A DNA stretch of 64,000 nucleotides from Candidatus Gallacutalibacter stercoravium (GCA_018716975.1 DVJE01000034.1:1-64000); one strand, 5' to 3'. Shown: positions 9,296 through 18,429, numbered from the stretch's first letter. Made by a program: numbers and translations. Notes: generated by a model from the sequence alone, not told the origin.

Positions 9296-10529
9296 AACAA
9301 TTTTGCACTGCGATTGCAACGGCTTTTACGCCGCAGTGGAATGCATCGATCATCCCCAGTGGAAAGAAGTTCCCATGGCGGTTTGCGGCGATCCGGATAG
9401 CCGTCACGGCATCATCTTGGCGAAAAATGAGCTTGCCAAAGGCTATGGCATCAAAACCGCCGAAACCATCTGGCAAGCCAAGGAAAAATGCCGGGATCTC
9501 TTACTGGTGCCTGCGCACCATGATCGGTACGCGCAGGTTTCAGAACAAGTCAACCATATTTACCGGCAATATACCGATTTGGTAGAACCTTTTAGCATAG
9601 ATGAATCTTGGCTGGATGTTACCGGCAGCCGGCTGCTGTTTGGGGATGGTCAAAGGATAGCCGACGAACTGCGGGTTCGCGTTCGTAAAGAAGTGGGCGT
9701 TACCATTTCAGCGGGCGTGTCTTTTAATAAAATTTTTGCGAAGCTGGGTAGCGACTATAAAAAACCGGATGCAACCACCGTGATTTCTCGAGAGAATTTT
9801 CGAGAAATCCTGTGGCCGCTACCGGTGGGCGATATGCTGTTTGTTGGAAAAAACGCCCTGCGGGTTTTAGAACGGGCCGGCATTCATACCATAGGGGATT
9901 TGGCCAATACGCCGCAAAGCAGTTTAGAAGGCTTGCTGGGGAAAATCGGCGGTCAGATATGGAGATATGCCCGCGGGATGGACGAGGAACCTGTGCACAG
10001 AGCCGGCGAGGAAAGAGAGGCCAAGTCTGTTGGCAATAGCATTACGTTTAGCCGCAATCTGGTGGGTAGAGAAGAGGTCAATTCCGGTATTCTCACCTTG
10101 GCGGATATGGTTGCCGCCCGGCTAAGACGGCATGGCTTTAAGTGCCGCACCGTGCAATTAACGATTCGCGATCCTAATTTTAAAAATATTTCGCGGCAAA
10201 AAACCGTAGAGCCGGCCACTGATTTGGCCGGGGAACTTTGGAGAGCCGGTATGGATTTAGCCGATTCCTCTTGGAATATGCGCCGTCCGATTCGGTTGCT
10301 GGGGCTTACTGCTTCTAATTTAATACATGATGGGGAATCGGAGCAGATGAGTTTATTCCATGGCCCGCGTGAGCAAGACGCAGCGCGCAGAGAAAAGCTG
10401 GAACACGCCATGGACGGCGTACGCGATCGGTATGGGAAAAAGGCGGTTTCATATGGTAGGCTGCTGGGCGATCCGCTGGGCTGCGGGAAATCGTCTTCGT
10501 CTATCAAAGAGTCAAAAGATGGAAAGTAA
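9288..10529 (+). CDS. dinB: Y-family DNA polymerase (Pol IV/DinB-like)
   Basis: A translesion DNA polymerase of 413 residues. Catalytic carboxylates are visible in ILHCDCNGFYAAVE (D9) and in the SIDESWLDV motif near residue 105; little-finger sequences follow, and QMSLF near the C-terminus looks like a beta-clamp-binding peptide. It overlaps the upstream gene by 8 bases, so it is the third gene of the LexA-box operon. Coupling an error-prone polymerase to the two repair proteins suggests they act on the same damage or in the same response. Confidence 0.93.
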   Translation: MDRTILHCDCNGFYAAVECIDHPQWKEVPMAVCGDPDSRHGIILAKNELAKGYGIKTAETIWQAKEKCRDLLLVPAHHDRYAQVSEQVNHIYRQYTDLVEPFSIDESWLDVTGSRLLFGDGQRIADELRVRVRKEVGVTISAGVSFNKIFAKLGSDYKKPDATTVISRENFREILWPLPVGDMLFVGKNALRVLERAGIHTIGDLANTPQSSLEGLLGKIGGQIWRYARGMDEEPVHRAGEEREAKSVGNSITFSRNLVGREEVNSGILTLADMVAARLRRHGFKCRTVQLTIRDPNFKNISRQKTVEPATDLAGELWRAGMDLADSSWNMRRPIRLLGLTASNLIHDGESEQMSLFHGPREQDAARREKLEHAMDGVRDRYGKKAVSYGRLLGDPLGCGKSSSSIKESKDGK

Positions 10530-10558
10530 ACAGCCTGCCTAAAAAGCAGGCTGTTATT
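10529..10558. terminator. Terminator between convergent dinB and flavodoxin-like gene
   Basis: A perfect 10-base stem AACAGCCTGC / GCAGGCTGTT with a 7-base loop, followed by ATTTCTT. It overlaps the dinB stop codon and probably serves both strands weakly. Confidence 0.75.
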
Positions 10559-11162
10559 TCTTACTATGATTTGAAAGTTTTAGCGAGTGTGCTGCTTTAT
10601 CAACAAGCGGGGCTATTTCTGCAAAAGAAGGATGGCTATCGGTGTTTTGCCAAACCACTTCTTGTTCCAGTGATGCGTTAAGAATGGTAAAAATCATGTT
10701 TAACTGTTTGCGTATAATATCAGCGCCCTCGCTGTTTTTAGAACCGCAGGTAAGCAGCATGGCCGCTTGTTTGTGCTTGGCAATCGGCGGCCGGATTCCC
10801 TGGGCGAACCGTGCAGAAAAATAACGCTGCATGCGATCAAAAACCGCCTTCAATGGAGAGGGAAAACTAAGGTTGTACACCGGAGACGCAACAATAAGAT
10901 AGTCTGCGCTGCAAAGCTGAACATGAATATCGTCAAAATCATCGTAGATGCACCCTTGCACCCGTTCACAATAGCCGCATCCTGTGCAGGGATGGATGTT
11001 TCTTTGATAAGCGTCTACTGTATAGCTGCTACACTGTAATTCCTCCAAAAAACGCTGAAGCATCTGGGCGGTAAAGCCGTCTTGTCTTGGCGAGCCGTAT
11101 AGAACCAGCGCCTTTTTCACCGGTAATACGGTATTGCCCTTTTTCAAAATAGTAGTGGTCAA
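10554..11162 (-). CDS. Flavodoxin-family NAD(P)H:FMN oxidoreductase-like protein
   Basis: A 202-residue flavodoxin-fold protein. The FMN phosphate loop is seen in LVLYGSPRQDGFTAQML, and the CTGCGYCERVQGC segment plus SPVYNLSFPSPLKAVFDR match clostridial iron-sulfur-flavoprotein/multimeric flavodoxin relatives. The start is a TTG at 11162 with GGGAGG 7 bases upstream; no in-frame ATG is placed better. It probably reduces small molecules or quinones, but the substrate is unknown. Confidence 0.8.
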   Translation of the reverse strand: MTTTILKKGNTVLPVKKALVLYGSPRQDGFTAQMLQRFLEELQCSSYTVDAYQRNIHPCTGCGYCERVQGCIYDDFDDIHVQLCSADYLIVASPVYNLSFPSPLKAVFDRMQRYFSARFAQGIRPPIAKHKQAAMLLTCGSKNSEGADIIRKQLNMIFTILNASLEQEVVWQNTDSHPSFAEIAPLVDKAAHSLKLSNHSKK

Positions 11163-11499
11163 TGGTATTCCTCCCTTTTGCTTTAGTATATCAAAGCGTA
11201 AATAGTATTACAAGGACGGCAAATGTGTATAAAATTCTTTTGCTATTTCTTCATAAAGAATTATTTTTTCTTTTAACATATGTATGGTATACTTAACAAC
11301 TGTCGTCAGCGCTGCGCATAGAAACACATCACTGATTACAAGGTACAAACAAGCTTTTGATGTTGATGGGAAGGCAGAATAGAAACCCTGCTCATTCAGT
11401 GGCGGCATAAAATGCGGTAGGCGTTTTACGAAAATCAGTTGAAGCCAAGATAAGAAACGGTGGCATCACATCTTAAAGGAACAGAAGGAGACGATTTTT
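11163..11499. other. Intergenic region, no convincing gene
   Basis: A gap of 337 bases between divergent genes, AT-rich with scattered short frames. A minus-strand frame of 66 codons (11208-11408) has no RBS or family resemblance. The RBS AGAAGGAG just before 11500 belongs to the next gene. Confidence 0.6.
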
Positions 11500-12360
11500 A
11501 TGAAGGTTTCCACACAGACGCAACAATTTAGCCAGAGGTTTGGTGATGAACAAGCCATTGAGCGGCTGGCGCGTATTGGTTACGACGCGCTGGATTACTC
11601 TATGTTTGATATGTGTGCTCCTGATAGCCCATTATGGCAGAGCTCTTTTCGGGAATATGCCAAAAAGCTGCGCCGTAAGGCGGAGGATGCTGGAATATCG
11701 TTTAATCAAAGCCATGCGCCTTTCCCGGTTTACCGGCAAGGGCAAGATGACTATAATGATATGATGCGGCAAGCTATGATACGTTCTATAGAAGTTACCG
11801 CTATTTTGGGCGGGGATTGCGTTATTGTTCACCCTACTTATTTGCCCGAGAATAAAAAGAAATTCAATATGGATTTTTATAACACCTTGGCGCCATATTG
11901 CCGCGAGTTCGGCGTTAAGGTGGCGTTAGAGAATATGTTTGGCCACGATCCGGTTGCAAACCGGTTGATCCCCAATGTGTGCAGCACAGCAGAAGAATTC
12001 GTTGAATATATGGATGAGCTGGACCCCGCCTGTTTTGTGGCTTGCTTGGATATCGGGCATGCCGGATTGGTGGGTGAAACGGCTGAAAATATGATTTTAG
12101 CGCTGGGACATAACAGATTAAAGGCGCTACATGTGCACGATAACAACAATATTACCGATCTGCACACTCTGCCGTTTACACAGCAGCTGCACTGGGATAA
12201 AATTACCGACGCGTTAAGAGAAATTCAATACAGCGGCGTGTTTACTTTTGAAGCAGATAACTTTCTTACACGCTTCCCCGATGAGCTGATAGATGATGCA
12301 TCCCGCCTAATGCTTCGTGTGGGCCGTTATCTGGCTGAGCGTTGCACTGCTGCACTTTAA
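11500..12360 (+). CDS. Sugar phosphate isomerase/epimerase (xylose isomerase-like TIM barrel)
   Basis: A 286-residue AP-endonuclease-2-type TIM barrel. Visible metal/active-site segments are HAPFP near residue 72, VIVHPTY, VALENMFG, CLDIGHAGL, LHVHDNNN and the terminal FTFEADNF. This pattern is shared by sugar-phosphate isomerases/epimerases and hydroxypyruvate isomerase relatives; the substrate is not predictable. The start has a good RBS (AGAAGGAGA) and the gene is followed 31 bases later by an HD protein. Confidence 0.85.
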   Translation: MKVSTQTQQFSQRFGDEQAIERLARIGYDALDYSMFDMCAPDSPLWQSSFREYAKKLRRKAEDAGISFNQSHAPFPVYRQGQDDYNDMMRQAMIRSIEVTAILGGDCVIVHPTYLPENKKKFNMDFYNTLAPYCREFGVKVALENMFGHDPVANRLIPNVCSTAEEFVEYMDELDPACFVACLDIGHAGLVGETAENMILALGHNRLKALHVHDNNNITDLHTLPFTQQLHWDKITDALREIQYSGVFTFEADNFLTRFPDELIDDASRLMLRVGRYLAERCTAAL

Positions 12361-12391
12361 TTGATGTATCAAAAAGGATGGTGTTTTTGCC

Positions 12392-12976
12392 GTGTTGCCT
12401 ACCAGAGAGCAAGCGTGGGATCTACTGACACAATATAACCGTGAACCGTTTCACTTGAAGCATGCCCTTACAGTCGAGGGGGTTATGCGCTACTTTGCCC
12501 GAACGTTAGGATATGCCGAGGAAGAAGATTTTTGGGGGCTGGTAGGGCTGCTGCACGACTTGGATTTTGAACAATACCCTGAGCAGCATTGTATAAAAGA
12601 GCAGGAGATTCTGCGCTCTTTAGATTATGACGAGCGGTTTATCCATGCGGTTGTGAGCCATGGGTACGGCTTGGCGTCGGAGATTAAGCCCGAACACGAG
12701 ATGGAAAAGGTGCTGTTTGCCACCGACGAACTAACGGGGCTTATCGGCGCGGCAGCGCTGCTAAGGCCATCAAAAAGCGTACAGGATCTAGAACTAAAGT
12801 CATTAAAGAAGAAATTTAAATCAACCAGCTTTGCCGCCGGATGTTCCCGAGAAGTTATCGCACAGGGCGCTGAATGGCTGGGCTGGACGTTGGACGAGCT
12901 ACTAGAAAAAACCATTTTGGCCATGCGGGTAGACGAGGCGGCCATTCAAGCCTGGGAACGTTCTTTGTCAGAATGA
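12392..12976 (+). CDS. HD-domain phosphohydrolase-like protein
   Basis: A 194-residue HD-superfamily protein. The HD pair is in GLLHDLDFEQYP (about residues 51-58), the upstream metal-ligand His is in FHLKHALTVEGVM, and later AVVSHGYG and ATDELTGL segments complete the metal site seen in HDIG proteins. The start is a GTG at 12392 with AAAGGATG upstream. Substrate unknown. Confidence 0.8.
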   Translation: MLPTREQAWDLLTQYNREPFHLKHALTVEGVMRYFARTLGYAEEEDFWGLVGLLHDLDFEQYPEQHCIKEQEILRSLDYDERFIHAVVSHGYGLASEIKPEHEMEKVLFATDELTGLIGAAALLRPSKSVQDLELKSLKKKFKSTSFAAGCSREVIAQGAEWLGWTLDELLEKTILAMRVDEAAIQAWERSLSE

Positions 12977-12981
12977 AAGGT

Positions 12982-13028
12982 GAAAAGCAGTGGGTGTAAA
13001 CCAGCTTATGGCTCACCCGCTGCTTTTT
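12982..13028 (+). terminator. Terminator after the HD protein
   Basis: A stem AAAGCAGTGGGTG / CACCCGCTGCTTT followed by a T tract. Confidence 0.8.
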
Positions 13029-13166
13029 TATACGGTATAAAAATAACGCAGAGTTACGCAAAACATCAAGATAATCATTTAAAAACAGAGTATGATACAA
13101 GCTGGAACCGGTTCCCACTTAATCTATCATCCTTTCCAACAGTGCCGGTGAACGAAGGGGGTATGT

Positions 13167-13991
13167 ATGAAAAAATTTATCATTTTGGAACGGGCATTGC
13201 ACTATATTGAGGAAAACCTGACCGAAGAGATTTCACCGGAAAGAACGGCAGAGGCATGCAACTGTTCGTTATCAACGTTGCAAAAGCTGTTTGCAACAGT
13301 CTTTGGTATCGGCGTGGCGGATTATATAACACGGCGCCGATTAACCTGCGCCGCCCAGGATTTGCTGAAAACGAACAGAAACATTTTAGATATCGCCGTG
13401 GAATATCGCTATCAGTCGCATGAGGTCTTTACACGCGCTTTTGCAAAGCTATGGGGAATGCCGCCTTCTGCTTTTCGCACAAAATGGCGTTTTTCCGGTA
13501 TTTTTCCCCGGGTTGAAATGAATTGTCAGAAAGGAGGCTTTGTGGTGGGAAGAAACTTTGATATAAGCGAACTTTATGCGCACCTTTGCCGTCAAACCGG
13601 CACTTATGTTTTGTGTTTTGATGTTTGCGGTTTGTCGGAGATCAACCAAATTGCCCGAAAGGCGGGAGATTTGGCAATTTTGACATGTTTAAAGCGAATC
13701 GACGAAAACAAGGATGCTGACATGCTGCTGTTTCGTATTAGTGGAGATGAATTTGTTTTGTTGACCAACCGGCGGGAATTAATGCAGGCACGCAAGGTAG
13801 CGGAAAAGGTATTGGAGCACAATGGCGAATCTGTAGATTATGCTGGCCATAAGATACCGGTCGCCATGTGGGCGGCAGGAGTCAAAATGGATCGTTCTCT
13901 GCAATGCGACAAACTATATGTAAATTTAGAGCGCATTATAGATCAAGCGAAAGAATGTGGTGAGCGCTGTTGGTTTGCCGAAAACACCTAA
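13167..13991 (+). CDS. AraC-type HTH fused to a GGDEF-like domain
   Basis: A 274-residue regulator. Residues 1-105 form an AraC/XylS double helix-turn-helix (CNCSLSTLQKLFATVFGIG, then VEYRYQSHEVFTRAFAKLWG), but unusually at the N-terminus. From about residue 145 there is a GGDEF-fold domain: FDVCGLSEINQIARKAGD stands where the metal-binding DIDxFKxIND...GD loop belongs, and RISGDEFVLL replaces GGDEF with SGDEF. The fold is convincing; cyclic-di-GMP synthase activity is doubtful because the first Gly is Ser. It may be a nucleotide-sensing transcription factor. It has its own downstream terminator. Confidence 0.75.
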   Translation: MKKFIILERALHYIEENLTEEISPERTAEACNCSLSTLQKLFATVFGIGVADYITRRRLTCAAQDLLKTNRNILDIAVEYRYQSHEVFTRAFAKLWGMPPSAFRTKWRFSGIFPRVEMNCQKGGFVVGRNFDISELYAHLCRQTGTYVLCFDVCGLSEINQIARKAGDLAILTCLKRIDENKDADMLLFRISGDEFVLLTNRRELMQARKVAEKVLEHNGESVDYAGHKIPVAMWAAGVKMDRSLQCDKLYVNLERIIDQAKECGERCWFAENT

Positions 13992-14046
13992 AGAAACGAA
14001 AAGTAGCAATTCTATAGAGAAAAAACAAGCTGATAAGGACAAACAA

Positions 14047-14083
14047 GAAAGCGAAGGACGTGCACGCGCCTTTCGCTTTTTGC
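14047..14083 (+). terminator. Terminator after the AraC/GGDEF gene
   Basis: A stem AAAGCGAAGG / CCTTTCGCTTT with a T tract, between the AraC-type gene and sigK. Confidence 0.8.
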
Positions 14084-14122
14084 ATAGGATAAGGATATCT
14101 TGATGTGCAAGGGGGAGTAGTG

Positions 14123-14779
14123 ATGCTACCGGCTTTATTAAATGCGGTTTTTTCACACCTGTTGTTTTTTATATTACATGTTACCGGGGCCGGTTCCTTC
14201 CCTAGGCCATTGAGCGCAAAAGAAGAAAAAGAGTGCTTAGAGCGCCTAGAAAAAGGGGATCCAGACGCTCGATGTCAGCTCATAGAACATAACCTCCGCC
14301 TAGTGGCGCATATTGTGAAAAAGTATTATTCCAACACAAATGACCAAGACGACTTAGTTTCAATCGGAACAATAGGGCTTATCAAAGCGGTAAATACCTT
14401 TGACAATACCAAAGGTATTCGCTTATCTAGTTATGCGGCACGGTGCATTGAAAATGAAATACTTATGTTTTTTCGCAATGGCAAAAAAAGCGCGCAAGAC
14501 GTTTCGATAAATGAGCCAATTGAAACTGACAAAGAGGGCAATGAATTGACTCTTATGGATATCATGTCGGCAGAAGATAGTATTGTAGAAAGCATCGATA
14601 AGAAAATGAAGGTGGAACAACTGAAAAAATTCTTAACCGGTTCGCTTACGCCACGGGAAAAAATGATAATTGAAATGCGCTATGGCATCGGTAATAGGCA
14701 CCCCTTGACACAACGCGAAGTTGCGGCTGTTTTAAAAATTTCTCGTTCCTATGTTGTAACCACGGCTTATTATAAATGA
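14123..14779 (+). pseudogene. sigK: sigK N-terminal fragment, interrupted by a skin-like element
   Basis: RNA polymerase sigma-K for late mother-cell sporulation genes. The start is an ATG at 14123 behind AGGGGGAGTAG. The first ~25 residues are a hydrophobic pro-sequence ending FPRPLS, as in pro-SigK. Region 2 (LVAHIVKKYY, DLVSIGTIGLIKAVNTFD) and region 4 (LTPREKMIIEMRYGIG, LTQREVAAVLKISRSYV) are intact as far as codon 211 (V, 14753-14755). The frame then runs 7 codons into foreign DNA (VTTAYYK) and stops. The missing SRIEKK... end is found at 26527-26613. This is reversible disruption, not decay: the reading frames fit exactly. Confidence 0.95.
14739..14776. other. attL of the sigK element
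   Basis: Left junction: sigK sequence up to GTT at 14753-14755, then element DNA. The element arm GCTTATTATAAA (14765-14776) is the exact reverse complement of the arm at the right end. Arm to crossover centre is 11.5 bases if the crossover is GT (14753-14754). Confidence 0.85.
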
Positions 14780-14819
14780 ATGGTAAGGCAAAAAACAAGG
14801 CGACCATTCATTTTTTTAT
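14775..14819 (+). terminator. Terminator at the left end of the element
   Basis: AATGAATGGT (14775-14784) / AATGAATGGT complement (14803-14812), then seven T. It would stop transcripts from the truncated sigK entering the element. Confidence 0.75.
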
Positions 14820-15032
14820 TTCTCATAATGTGGACATGCATAAAGAATAATTCTTTCCTGTTTTTATTGTATGCTTTTTAAGGCTTATCGATACAGGGAA
14901 GGTATCCACTGGCAAAACCAATTAAACGGGTTTATGCCAAACTATATGCATGAGTTTTTAGGAATGGTTTACCTTGTAAAGCGGTAAATCATTCTTTTTT
15001 ATTGGCAAAAATTTAGGAGGTATAAAGTCATA

Positions 15033-17345
15033 ATGATTGAAGAATTTCTGAGCCATTTTCAAGGTGTAACACAAAACGGACATCAATATATGGCGCTTTG
15101 TCCAGCACATGATGACCGCAAGGCAAGCCTGTCCATAAAACTTGCGGAAGATGGAAATAAAATTTTAGTACACTGTTTTGCAGGGTGTACCACCGAGGAT
15201 ATTTTGACAAAGGTGGGTTTAAGCATGAATGAATTGTATCTCGAACAAAGGAAATCTGCACCAAAGCAGAAAATAAACGAACAGGATTATCAGTATTGCG
15301 ATTGTGATGGAACAGTTCTTTATTATAGGAAACGTATTGATTATGACGATGGGACAAAGACTTTTTACCCTTTTCAGCCTAACGGTATAAAAGGACTTGC
15401 GAACGTTAAACGGGTAGTCTATAATCTTCCAGCAGTTATGAAAGCAGATACCGTATACTTTGTCGAAGGTGAAAAATGTGCGGAAGCTGTAATTCAAGCC
15501 GGAAAGGTAGCTACAACGCTGGACAGCGGAGCAAATTCTAAATGGCTACCGGAATATAATGACTATTTCAATGGGAAAAAGGTTATTGTCATTCCAGATA
15601 ACGATGAACCCGGCATGAAATATGCCCAAAGAATTGTAAAAAATATCCCTCACGCAAAAATTGTAAAACTGCCGGGACTGTCTGCAAAGGAGGATATTTA
15701 TGATTGGTTAAAAAACGGTCATACAATGGAGGAATTAGACGGCCTGCCCTGTGAACAAAACAAAAAAACAGTTGACGGTAAGCCAACGCAGGCAGAAACA
15801 TTATTGGAATTAGTGGAAGAGAATGATATTATACTATTTCAGAATGAGGTCAATGCTCCCTATGTGGCATTAACGGTCAACGGACATACTGAAGTTTGGT
15901 CAATCGAAGGACAAGATTTCAGTGTTTGGCTTAATAAAGTGTACTATGAAGGGACAAAACGTCCCATACAGAAAGAAGCAATCAAACAGGCGGTAGCTAT
16001 ATTATCTGCTCGAGCACGGTTTAATGGAAATGCGCCGATTCTATTATCTTCCCGCATAGCAAAAGAGGACAAGTCATTTTGGTATGACCTTAGCAATCCG
16101 TTGTGGCAGGCTGTAAAAATCACAGCAGACGGTTGGAATATAGAGGATAATGTCCCGATCTTATTTAACCGCTATCGACATCAAATGCCACAGGTTAATC
16201 CTCAAAAAACAGGCGGGGACGTTTATAAAATATTCCACCATATTAATATGAAAGACAACCAGATTTTATTTTTATGCTGGCTGATTTCCAGTTTTATTCC
16301 TGAAATACCACATGCCATGTTAATATTTTATGGAGAAAAAGGAGCCGCTAAAAGTACAGCCTGCGGCATTTTAAAACAGTTAATAGACCCGTCTGTATTA
16401 GAAACACTGGCACTGCCGAAAAATCCAAGAGATTTAGTTGTCAGTCTGCAACAGCATTGGTTTTTGCCTTTTGACAACATATCAAATATTGGTACAGATA
16501 TCAGCGATATGTTATGTCGGGCAATTACCGGAGGCGGCATTCAACAACGCAAGCTGTGTACGAATGCAGAAGATTATATCTTTACTTTTCAGAGGTGTAT
16601 TTCTGTCAATGGTATCGACAATGTTGCAAAACGTCCTGATTTACTTGACCGTTCTTTGCTGATTGAATTAAGAAGAATTCCTGAATCAGAGCGAAAAGAA
16701 CTAGGCGAAATTCAGGAAAATTTCAAAAAGGATTTACCATCTATTTTAGGCGGGATTTTTGATGTTCTGTCAAAAGCAATGAGGAATTTTCCGGATATTC
16801 ATTTAACCAAACTTCCCCGTATGGCAGACTTTACCCGTTGGGGATATGCGATTGGCGAAGCCCTAGGCGGTCATGGGGAAAAGTTTTTAAAAGAATATGA
16901 GGCGAATCGCGCCAAACAAAATATCGAGGTGATAAATTCCCACTTGGTTTCCTTGATGGTTACTGTCTTCATGCAGAATAAGACAATATGGGAAGGCTGG
17001 GTGTCACAACTTTTAGCTGAATTGGTACTTCTTGCGCCTGATTTAGGTATTAATCCGCATTCAAAAGGTTTTCCCTCACAACCCAATCTTTTATCAAGGC
17101 GCATAAACGAAACGAAAAGTAATTTAGAAGCAATAGGAATTGTTTTTACAACTGATGTGCGATCACAAGGGACATGGATTTTCATTGAAAATAAAAAAGC
17201 ATCACCATTATCACCATACCGCCCTATAAGTGGAGGCCAGCTAACGGAATATCATGTGCCTTTTAACTCAGAGGATTTAACTTCGTATCAACCTGAAAAT
17301 GGAAAGCATGGTGATGATGGCGATAAATTTACGGATAATAAATAA
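15033..17345 (+). CDS. Mobile-element primase-helicase
   Basis: A 770-residue replication protein inside the sigK element. It starts with a CHC2-type zinc-binding primase module (C23, H26, C48, C52), then a TOPRIM-like region (FVEGEKCAEA, IPDNDEPG), a linker, and a P-loop ATPase/helicase with Walker A GEKGAAKST at about residues 434-442. This organisation is typical of phage and plasmid primase-helicases that start DNA synthesis on the element. RBS AGGAGGT lies 10 bases upstream. It suggests the element descends from a self-replicating plasmid or phage. Confidence 0.85.
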   Translation: MIEEFLSHFQGVTQNGHQYMALCPAHDDRKASLSIKLAEDGNKILVHCFAGCTTEDILTKVGLSMNELYLEQRKSAPKQKINEQDYQYCDCDGTVLYYRKRIDYDDGTKTFYPFQPNGIKGLANVKRVVYNLPAVMKADTVYFVEGEKCAEAVIQAGKVATTLDSGANSKWLPEYNDYFNGKKVIVIPDNDEPGMKYAQRIVKNIPHAKIVKLPGLSAKEDIYDWLKNGHTMEELDGLPCEQNKKTVDGKPTQAETLLELVEENDIILFQNEVNAPYVALTVNGHTEVWSIEGQDFSVWLNKVYYEGTKRPIQKEAIKQAVAILSARARFNGNAPILLSSRIAKEDKSFWYDLSNPLWQAVKITADGWNIEDNVPILFNRYRHQMPQVNPQKTGGDVYKIFHHINMKDNQILFLCWLISSFIPEIPHAMLIFYGEKGAAKSTACGILKQLIDPSVLETLALPKNPRDLVVSLQQHWFLPFDNISNIGTDISDMLCRAITGGGIQQRKLCTNAEDYIFTFQRCISVNGIDNVAKRPDLLDRSLLIELRRIPESERKELGEIQENFKKDLPSILGGIFDVLSKAMRNFPDIHLTKLPRMADFTRWGYAIGEALGGHGEKFLKEYEANRAKQNIEVINSHLVSLMVTVFMQNKTIWEGWVSQLLAELVLLAPDLGINPHSKGFPSQPNLLSRRINETKSNLEAIGIVFTTDVRSQGTWIFIENKKASPLSPYRPISGGQLTEYHVPFNSEDLTSYQPENGKHGDDGDKFTDNK

Positions 17346-17383
17346 AAAAGGGATTTCTAAAGTGACTTGAATCATTTCCACAC

Positions 17384-17427
17384 AAAAAAGCCATTGATTC
17401 CGTTTTTCGGGTTCAATGGCTTTTTTC
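17384..17427. terminator. Bidirectional terminator between convergent element genes
   Basis: AAAAAAGCCATTGA / TCAATGGCTTTTTT, a 14-base perfect stem with A and T tracts, between the primase gene and the minus-strand small gene. Confidence 0.88.
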
Positions 17428-17447
17428 ATATTATGATGTTTCCCCCG

Positions 17448-17660
17448 TTATTCTTCCAAACGGTCATAATCTATCTCATAGGTATCTTCAACGTACTCCC
17501 CTTCGGGTAAGTCATATTCCAGCGTGTTTACCAGTTGAAACGCTTCTTTCAGAGAACTAGCGGACACAGGAATAATCGCTCTCATCTGCCAAGTCACGGG
17601 AATCCTATAAATAACTTCTTCATTCGCATAAACTGGGCTGTAAATTTTTCTTCTTATCAT
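17448..17660 (-). CDS. Small acidic-tailed hypothetical protein of the element
   Basis: A 70-residue protein with an RBS-like GAAAGGTAG before its ATG. The N-terminal half is basic/beta-like (MIRRKIYSPVYANEEVIYRI), the C-terminus strongly acidic (EGEYVEDTYEIDYDRLEE). I do not recognise a family. Convergent with the primase gene and separated from it by a strong terminator, which supports real expression. Confidence 0.55.
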   Translation of the reverse strand: MIRRKIYSPVYANEEVIYRIPVTWQMRAIIPVSASSLKEAFQLVNTLEYDLPEGEYVEDTYEIDYDRLEE

Positions 17661-17962
17661 AAATATACTACCTTTCTAATTCGTGTAAATTTCGTTTTTA
17701 AGGCTGGTTTCATACTATCCGATAAATTTAGCAGATAACCGTTGTTCACACACCCAGGTTAGATGTCTTCCCGTTTTAAAAGGCAGTTTGACGGTTTCAA
17801 AATACCTTTGTAAAACAAAAAGCGGAACAATTTTTCCTCTTGTTTAAAATTAAGGTTTTTGTGGGATATTGATTTTATTTCCGCTCAACTAAAAATCTCT
17901 GGATATACAAAACTCCCTTTAAAAACAAAAATTCACTATATTAGCGGTATTATTTTTCATTG
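17661..17962. other. Intergenic region within the element
   Basis: 302 AT-rich bases upstream of the small minus-strand gene and downstream of the XRE gene. No convincing gene; presumably holds the promoter of the 17448-17660 gene. Confidence 0.5.
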
Positions 17963-18265
17963 TCAATTCCCAGCATCTTTAAAGCATTCAATAGTGTCCA
18001 GCAATACAGTTACTTGCTTTTGTGAAAGGCCTTTAACCGATATGGTAGAGGTATTTTCCAATCCTAAAAGGTAGTCCGTTGAAACATCAAATTTCTTGGC
18101 AAGTTCTACAACATATTGCGTGGACGGAACGGACAACCCCATTTCCCAAGCGTTTACGCCGGAACGTGATAACCCTAATTGACGTGCTATTTCTGCCTGC
18201 GTTAATCCGGCACGTTCACGCAGTTTTTTGATTCTATCTGCTAATGTAAATAATTCTTTTGACAC
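17963..18265 (-). CDS. XRE-family (Cro/CI-like) transcriptional regulator
   Basis: A 100-residue repressor-like protein. The HTH is LTQAEIARQLGLSRSGVNAWEMG, followed by VVELAKKFDVSTDYLLGLEN, the standard XRE extension. The start is GTG at 18265 with TAGGGGTG upstream. It diverges from the collagen-like gene and a palindrome lies in the shared promoter region, so it probably regulates itself and that gene, as phage repressors do. Confidence 0.9.
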   Translation of the reverse strand: MSKELFTLADRIKKLRERAGLTQAEIARQLGLSRSGVNAWEMGLSVPSTQYVVELAKKFDVSTDYLLGLENTSTISVKGLSQKQVTVLLDTIECFKDAGN

Positions 18266-18302
18266 GAAATCACCCCTATAAAAAGGGTATAGTAATCACA
18301 AA

Positions 18303-18325
18303 GATATTTCATTATCATAATGATA
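18303..18325. promoter_or_regulatory. Palindrome, candidate XRE operator
   Basis: The core CATTAT-C-ATAATG, with partial extension to about 21 bases, sits 7 bases upstream of the -35 box of the collagen-like gene and in the XRE gene's own upstream region. Binding is inferred. Confidence 0.5.
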
Positions 18326-18332
18326 TTTTAAA

Positions 18333-18361
18333 TTGACACAAATCCTAAAAAGTGTTATGCT
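18333..18361 (+). promoter_or_regulatory. SigA-type promoter of the collagen-like gene
   Basis: TTGACA 18333-18338, a 17-base spacer, TATGCT 18356-18361. A vegetative-type promoter rather than a sporulation one. Confidence 0.75.
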
Positions 18362-18429
18362 ATAAATAAGTTTATTTACCAAAAAACAATCCGATTTTTT
18401 ATTTCAAATACTTTGGGGAGGGCATAATT

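Noticed and set aside
11208-11408. Minus-strand frame of 66 codons
   Set aside because: No RBS, no recognisable motif and AT-rich intergenic context.
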